The position numbers and the translations under genes are program-made. This document shows positions 59,351 through 64,000 of a stretch of 64,000 bases of DNA, one piece after another. The notes under the pieces are model-generated. The model was given only the letters and a program-made list of their open reading frames with translations. It searched no databases and had not been told where the DNA came from. The DNA is from Cognatilysobacter bugurensis (GTDB lineage Bacteria > Pseudomonadota > Gammaproteobacteria > Xanthomonadales > Xanthomonadaceae): contig NZ_BMYD01000003.1 of the NCBI RefSeq assembly GCF_014652095.1, positions 62,001 through 126,000 of the forward strand, written 5' to 3'. Numbering within the stretch: position 1 is the first letter of the stretch; each line of letters begins with the position of its first letter.

Positions 59351-62215
59351 GTGAGCTCGTTGGATGCACTGCGCGAACTGCAGACCGCGCTGGCCCGGTA
59401 CCGCGCGGGCGATCGTCTTTACCGCCTCGATCTGGCGGACGCGTCGGACACGCTCGTCGTCGAACGCTGGCAGGGCCGCGAGGCGCTGGCGCCCGGCGCG
59501 CCGGACGGCGGTTTCGAGTGGTGGGTGGACGCGCTGTCGGTCGACGCACACCTGTCGCTCGATGACTATCTCGGGCAATCCGCGCGGCTGTGGACCCGGC
59601 TCGCCGACGGCACCCGCGCAAGCCGCAGCGGCCTCGTGCGCGAGGCCGCGTGCCTGGGCAGCGACGGCAGCCTCGCGCGCTATCGCCTCTGCCTCGTGCC
59701 GTGGACGTGGTTGCTCGGCCAGGGCCGCCACTCGCGCGTGTTCCAGGACCGCACCGTCCAGCAGATCGTCGAGTCGGTGTTTGCCGCGTACGGTGCGCTC
59801 GCCGCATGGCGCTGCAGCGACGAGCTCGGCCCGTTCCTGCAGCAGGCCCGCCCGCGCAGCTACTGCGTGCAGTACCGCGAGACCGACCTTGCGTTCGTCA
59901 GCCGCCTGCTCGCCGAAGAAGGGCTCGGCTGGCGGATTGAAGAAGACGATGAGTCCGTCGGCGGCCACCGCATCGTGCTGTTCGCCGACAGCGGCGAGGG
60001 CCCGCAGGATGCGAGCGCCGAAGCCGATGGCGGCATCCGCTTCCACCGCGCCGACGCGACCGAGTCGTCCGACAGCGTGCAGGCGTTCGGCGCGACACGC
60101 CGGCTCGAGTCCAGCGTGCTCACGCTGCTAAGCCACGACTACAAATCCGTGCAAGCGCTCGGCATCAGCGTGCCACTCGACGCGACCGACACCGGCGCTG
60201 CGCGCGAGGTCTACGACCCCGCCGGCGCCTACGCGTTCGCCGACCACACCGAAGCCGAGCGCTACGGCAACCTGCTCGCGCAGGCGCGCGAAGCGCAGCG
60301 CGAAGTCTGGCTGGGTCGTGGCAGCGTACGCACGTTCCGGTCCGGCACGTGGTTCGCCCTGCACGGCGCCCCGTCCGACGGCGAACAACCGCCCGAGGAG
60401 GCGCTGCTCGTCACCGTGCAACACGCCGGCGTCAATGACCTGCCGCGCGCCGTGCGCGACGCGATCGCCGCGGTGCTCGGCGACGCACCGCCGCCCAGAG
60501 GCGCAGGCATCACCCCGACACTCTGGCAGGCAGTGCTCACGCAGGCGCAGGCACAGGGCTACGCGAACGCGTTCACCGCGCTGCCGCGCACGCAGCCGTG
60601 GCGGCCGACGCTGCTCGACGGCACGGGCGCGCGCGTCAATCCGCGGCCGACCGCGCCCGGCTACCAGAGCGCGATCGTGGTCGGCCCCGACAGCAGCACC
60701 GCGCCGCAGGGTGCGCACGAGCTGCACAGCGACGCGTTCGGCCGCATCCGCGTGCGCTTCCACTTCCAGTCCGTGGCCGGTGGCGACGAAGCCCCCGACA
60801 GCACCTGGCTGCGCGTCGCCCAGCGCTACGCGGGCCCGGGTGTCGGCGCGCAGTTCCTGCCACGCATCGGGCAGGAAGTGCTGGTCGGCTTTCTCGACGG
60901 CGACATCGACCGCCCGGTCATCGTCGGCGCGCTCTACAACGGGCAGGGCGATGCCGGCATCCCCGCGACGCCGGGCGGCGCGGCGGCCGAGTCCGACCTG
61001 TCAGCCTATGCGCAGGCCGGCGACCACCAGCCCAGCGCGCAGGCCAACCTGCGCGGCGGACACGCCCCGGTCTGGCATGGCATGAGCCCGGACGCCGACG
61101 GCCACCGCAACGCCGCCGCGATGCTCGGCGTGCAATCCAAGGAGTTCGGCGGCAGCGGCCACAGCCGCCTCGTGTTCGACGACAGCGACGGCCAGCTGCG
61201 CCTGCAGCTAGCGACCACGCACGCCGCCACCCAGCTCACGCTCGGCCACCTGATCCACCAGGCCGACAATTACCGCGGCAGCTTCCGCGGCGAAGGCTTC
61301 GAGCTGCGCACCGACGCCTGGGGCGCGATCCGCGGCGAGCGCGGCCTTTGGATCAGCGCCTACGACGCCCCGGCCGACGCCCCCGCGGGCGAGCACCTGG
61401 GCCCGGCCGCGCTGCTCAAGCAGGCGAGCGAAGCCGCCAAGACCCTGTCGCAGGCCGCAGGCACGCACCGCACCGTCAAGCTCGCCGCGCACGAGGGCGT
61501 GCGCAAAGCCGGCCAGTCCGCGCTCATCGACGACCATGCCCCGCTGCAGGCGCTGCTCAAGAGCGCGAAGACCACCGTCGACGCAAGCGCACTCGACACC
61601 GCGCTCGGCGATGCACGCAACCGCCGGGCCTCAGCCGGCCCCGACCGCGTGCCGCACACCGGCGATGCACTGCTCGGCCTCGCCGCGCCGGCCGGTATCG
61701 GCCTGGTCGCCGGCCAGAGCCTGCAATGGGCGGTCGGCGAAACCCTGACCCTCATGAGCGGTCAAGCCAGCAACGCCGCAATCGCCGGCGACCTGCGCAT
61801 CCACAGCGGCCAGGCCATCGGTTGGCTCGCGCATGCGATCGAAGGCGAAGCCAACCCGGTCGCACTCGCGCTTGTCACCGCCGAAGGCAAGCTCGAGTTC
61901 GAAGCGCAGCACGACGTGCTCAAGTTGCAGGCACGCGACGAGCTGAAGATCGTCAGCGCGCATGCCGAGGTCGAGCTGGCGGCCGGCAAGACTGTGCACC
62001 TGGCGACCTCGGGCGGGGCGAGCATCACGATCGAGGGTGGGAACATCACCGTGGCCTGCCCCGGCAACCTCACGGTGCATGCGGCGAAGAAGTCATTTGT
62101 TGGGCCAACCAGCCTCAACCGGCAATTTGTCAAATGGCCGGAATCCAGCCTCAACGCGCCTTGCATGAAGGCTGCAGCTGAAGCCAACAGCGCATTCGTG
62201 AAGGTGCCCGAGTGA
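59351..62215 (+). CDS. vgrG: VgrG spike protein of the type VI secretion system with DUF2345 extension
   Basis: 954 residues. The N-terminal gp27-like region (about 1-440) includes SYCVQYRETDLAFVSRLLAEEGL, then the gp5 OB-fold with HELHSDAFGRIRVRF and VGAQFLPRIGQEVLVGFLDGDIDRP (about 460-530), then DUF2345 (about 640-880) with a beta-rich tip. The final 30 residues (SLNRQFVKWPESSLN) are probably an adaptor or tail segment. GTG at 59351 follows GGAGGAAC. The stop overlaps the start of the DUF4123 adaptor gene, linking it to the effector cargo at the right edge. Confidence 0.95.
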   Translation: MSSLDALRELQTALARYRAGDRLYRLDLADASDTLVVERWQGREALAPGAPDGGFEWWVDALSVDAHLSLDDYLGQSARLWTRLADGTRASRSGLVREAACLGSDGSLARYRLCLVPWTWLLGQGRHSRVFQDRTVQQIVESVFAAYGALAAWRCSDELGPFLQQARPRSYCVQYRETDLAFVSRLLAEEGLGWRIEEDDESVGGHRIVLFADSGEGPQDASAEADGGIRFHRADATESSDSVQAFGATRRLESSVLTLLSHDYKSVQALGISVPLDATDTGAAREVYDPAGAYAFADHTEAERYGNLLAQAREAQREVWLGRGSVRTFRSGTWFALHGAPSDGEQPPEEALLVTVQHAGVNDLPRAVRDAIAAVLGDAPPPRGAGITPTLWQAVLTQAQAQGYANAFTALPRTQPWRPTLLDGTGARVNPRPTAPGYQSAIVVGPDSSTAPQGAHELHSDAFGRIRVRFHFQSVAGGDEAPDSTWLRVAQRYAGPGVGAQFLPRIGQEVLVGFLDGDIDRPVIVGALYNGQGDAGIPATPGGAAAESDLSAYAQAGDHQPSAQANLRGGHAPVWHGMSPDADGHRNAAAMLGVQSKEFGGSGHSRLVFDDSDGQLRLQLATTHAATQLTLGHLIHQADNYRGSFRGEGFELRTDAWGAIRGERGLWISAYDAPADAPAGEHLGPAALLKQASEAAKTLSQAAGTHRTVKLAAHEGVRKAGQSALIDDHAPLQALLKSAKTTVDASALDTALGDARNRRASAGPDRVPHTGDALLGLAAPAGIGLVAGQSLQWAVGETLTLMSGQASNAAIAGDLRIHSGQAIGWLAHAIEGEANPVALALVTAEGKLEFEAQHDVLKLQARDELKIVSAHAEVELAAGKTVHLATSGGASITIEGGNITVACPGNLTVHAAKKSFVGPTSLNRQFVKWPESSLNAPCMKAAAEANSAFVKVPE

Positions 62216-63156
62216 TGAGTGCAAGAGCCCGCGTAGCCCTCGAACGGTACGTGCCGACGTCGCACTCCGATCTGCTCGCGCGATTGACCGCCGATTGCCC
62301 GGACGATCATGCGTTATACGCGATCGTTAGCTTGGATCACGCCGAATCCGAGGCTGACGTCGCGCAAGCACTCGGCCTGGCCGAGCAGACGCTTGTGAAC
62401 GGGATCAACCTCTACAGCGCCTTCTCGGCCGAGTTCCGAAGGACCGGGCCTCGACTCGTGCCGCTGTTGGCCGCAAACCTCTTTGCCATTGGCGCTGCCA
62501 TGCAGGAAGGGCGCGACCTCGCAGTGATTTGCGTTGCGCTCAATCAGGTCGATTCATTGGCCACGCACCTACAACGGCTGGGCCGCCAGACGCAGCCCGA
62601 CGGCGGACGGCTGCTGTTTCGATTCCAGGACCCGCTGGTGCTTTCGAACCTGCTGCCCCTGCTACGCGGCGACCAACTTGTTTCGTTGCTGGGCCCGGCA
62701 AGCCGGTGGGCCGTCACGGACCCATGTGGGACCCTGCACATTGCAGCCAGGACGCCCCATGAATTGCGAACCCGGTCCGATAGCGAATTGCGCCTGGATG
62801 CTCGCCAGCTGGAATCGCTGTCCGCTGCCTTGCATCCGGGGACTGTCATTCTCCAAGCCAACGAGGTCGACTCGACCTTGCTCGCCGATAAAACGAAGTG
62901 CGCGCAATGGACTTTGATACGGCAACGGTCTGATCGTGCCCGTGGACACGGACTGCGAACCGATGAGGACATTGCTCTGTTCGTCGTCCTGAGCCTGCAG
63001 TTGCCCGACTCCTTCGATCGCTCCGGACCGATTGCTGAAGCCCTCGCACGCAGCCAGGCCAAGCACGCTTCGTTTGGCGACGAAGTCGACGAAATCGATT
63101 CGGAAGAATGGGAGCAATGGCAGCAGGCGCTCGAGCTCGAAGGCCACCAAATGTGA
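62215..63156 (+). CDS. DUF4123 effector-loading adaptor (Tap/TEC type)
   Basis: 313 residues of the DUF4123 family, chaperones that join an effector to VgrG. The typical N-terminal region (TADCPDDHALYAIVSLDHAESEADV) and the FRFQDPLVLSNLLPLL motif of the core (about residues 140-160) are visible; the GPASRWAVTDPCGTLH stretch is also usual. The C-terminal 90 residues vary. It starts by TGATG overlap with vgrG, so translational coupling is likely. GC is lower from here on. The effector it loads is likely the DUF2235 protein two genes downstream. Confidence 0.83.
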   Translation: MSARARVALERYVPTSHSDLLARLTADCPDDHALYAIVSLDHAESEADVAQALGLAEQTLVNGINLYSAFSAEFRRTGPRLVPLLAANLFAIGAAMQEGRDLAVICVALNQVDSLATHLQRLGRQTQPDGGRLLFRFQDPLVLSNLLPLLRGDQLVSLLGPASRWAVTDPCGTLHIAARTPHELRTRSDSELRLDARQLESLSAALHPGTVILQANEVDSTLLADKTKCAQWTLIRQRSDRARGHGLRTDEDIALFVVLSLQLPDSFDRSGPIAEALARSQAKHASFGDEVDEIDSEEWEQWQQALELEGHQM

Positions 63157-63220
63157 AGTCAGAGTGCCGGTAAGCGCCGGGCCGCACGACCGGCCAAAAC
63201 GAAACCAATGAGCAGGGAAT

Positions 63221-63763
63221 TTGATTTTGATCGACTTCACCGACTGGAAGTGGGCCATTAGAGCCTTGGCCGTCGCAGGGGTGCTGTGGGCCAGCGTGGG
63301 CTGCTCGCGTGAGCCCAAGCAGAAAAGCTTAACAGCAATTGCGTACAACTATGGAGAACAGGCATTCGGCCACGTGCTGGTAAACGGCAAATGGGCAGGC
63401 CCTGTTTTGAGTGAAGTCGAACCGGGCGGCGTCACGGGTGGCGGTTCAATTTGCTGCGTCAAGATCGAGAAAGGCGCAAAGACAGCGCGCGTCACTATTC
63501 AATATATCGATGGGGACTACATTGTCGATGCGCCGATCGAGCAGCCTTGGCCGCCGGACGGATACGGTCACTACCTCGCGATTCACGTGCTGCCCGGGCG
63601 AACGGTACAGCTCTCGATCTCGTCAAGCCTCCCTTTTCCGAGGATGGATCTACTGAAAAGTCAGCTTAATGCGCTCGGCATACAGAACTACGTGATCGAG
63701 AATCCGCACATGTGGGATCTAGGCCCGGAGACGAATGTCGACTATTCGGAGATCTCCAGATGA
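63221..63763 (+). CDS. DUF3304 lipoprotein, candidate effector immunity
   Basis: 180 residues. A lipobox-like segment (VLWASVGC, Cys near residue 28) predicts a membrane lipoprotein. The DUF3304 core shows YNYGEQAFGHVLVNGKWAG, then GGGSICCVKI, typical of this family, which accompanies type VI lipase effectors and is thought to neutralise them in the periplasm. Expression from the TTG at 63221 (AGGGA upstream) is an assumption; other start codons are possible. The stop overlaps the effector start (ATGA). GC is lower than in the rest of the window. Confidence 0.75.
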   Translation: MILIDFTDWKWAIRALAVAGVLWASVGCSREPKQKSLTAIAYNYGEQAFGHVLVNGKWAGPVLSEVEPGGVTGGGSICCVKIEKGAKTARVTIQYIDGDYIVDAPIEQPWPPDGYGHYLAIHVLPGRTVQLSISSSLPFPRMDLLKSQLNALGIQNYVIENPHMWDLGPETNVDYSEISR

Positions 63764-64000
63764 GTGCGAGCGCAATCATGCCGCGAGTCCGCGCCGTTGA
63801 GAACATGGTGCGGCGATCCCGCCAAAAGACTCGACAGAAGCCAGCGCCTCCTGCCTGTCAGACCTGCAACATCGCGTTGTGGATCAGCTTCTTTTTCGAT
63901 GGTACTGATAACCATAAGGAGCGGGATTTCCCAGTACGGCACACTAACGTCGTAGCTCTATTTCAAGCGCACCAGTTCTATTTGGAGCGAGGAGTTCGCC
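63760..64000 (+). CDS. DUF2235 phospholipase-type T6SS effector, N-terminus (runs off right edge)
   Basis: 80 residues are visible and the frame stays open to the edge. After a basic N-terminal tail of about 40 residues the sequence ISFFFDGTDNHKERDF and RHTNVVALFQAH matches the start of the DUF2235 alpha/beta-hydrolase domain found in Tle1-type phospholipase effectors; the catalytic Ser would lie further right. The start overlaps the DUF3304 stop. Order vgrG, adaptor, immunity, effector is the standard layout of such modules. Confidence 0.78.
   Translation, partial: MSASAIMPRVRAVENMVRRSRQKTRQKPAPPACQTCNIALWISFFFDGTDNHKERDFPVRHTNVVALFQAHQFYLERGVR

Overview
The window is a high-GC gammaproteobacterial chromosome segment, most likely from the Xanthomonadaceae/Lysobacteraceae (Lysobacter-, Luteimonas- or Xanthomonas-like). 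The evidence is an OleA closely resembling the Xanthomonas enzyme, a xanthomonadin (aryl polyene) pigment locus with a XanB2-type chorismatase, a C-rich-loop small RNA of sX13 type just after polA, and a Xanthomonad-type interspersed repeat. Genes are dense, translational overlaps (ATGA, GTGA, TGATG) are common, and several housekeeping genes appear to lack an mRNA leader. The genus cannot be settled from the sequence alone.

Layout. 1-16.2 kb holds mixed housekeeping genes: the 5' part of zwf, a secreted unknown, trmL with a short-chain dehydrogenase, a secreted M16 peptidase, a DUF4156 lipoprotein, oleA without oleBCD, a gamma carbonic anhydrase with a CPBP membrane protein, a cysteine-cluster protein, aroE, hemB, and a peptide-type ABC transporter reduced to one permease and a fused double ATPase.

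16.2-31.2 kb is an aryl-polyene (xanthomonadin-like) pigment cluster in two blocks. The plus-strand block has ACP, a COG4648-like membrane protein, a FabZ-like hotdog protein, an LpxL-like acyltransferase, a LolA-like carrier, an MMPL exporter, a second hotdog protein and a FabG ketoreductase, with xanB2 divergent at its left. The minus-strand block has ketosynthase, chain-length-factor-like protein, family 2 glycosyltransferase and a flavin-dependent halogenase-like protein. XanB2 would make 3-hydroxybenzoate from chorismate; ACP, KS, CLF, ketoreductase and dehydratases extend it to a polyene; the halogenase is the candidate brominating enzyme; LolA and MMPL would move the product to the outer membrane. 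Between the blocks lie a five-copy tandem array of about 85-nt hairpin units, a Tat-type threonine-aldolase-like protein and a lipoprotein.

31.4-48.6 kb holds a YdcF protein, a repeat element, a DUF885 peptidase-like protein, a DPP4-type S9 peptidase, two tandem PAS/LOV-GGDEF-EAL cyclic-di-GMP proteins (one with an intact LOV cysteine motif, one with that cysteine replaced by alanine), uvrD, a 33-residue membrane protein, a DUF2782 lipoprotein, polA and the sX13-like small RNA.

48.6-64 kb is part of a type VI secretion system locus: an M15 peptidase, a PAAR tip, an unusual membrane protein with a thiolase-like carboxyl half, TssM, TagF, an OmpA-family protein, TssA, VgrG, a DUF4123 adaptor, a DUF3304 lipoprotein (candidate immunity) and the start of a DUF2235 phospholipase-type effector. 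The last 1.8 kb has visibly lower GC, as expected for exchanged effector cargo. The baseplate, sheath and ClpV genes are not in the window.
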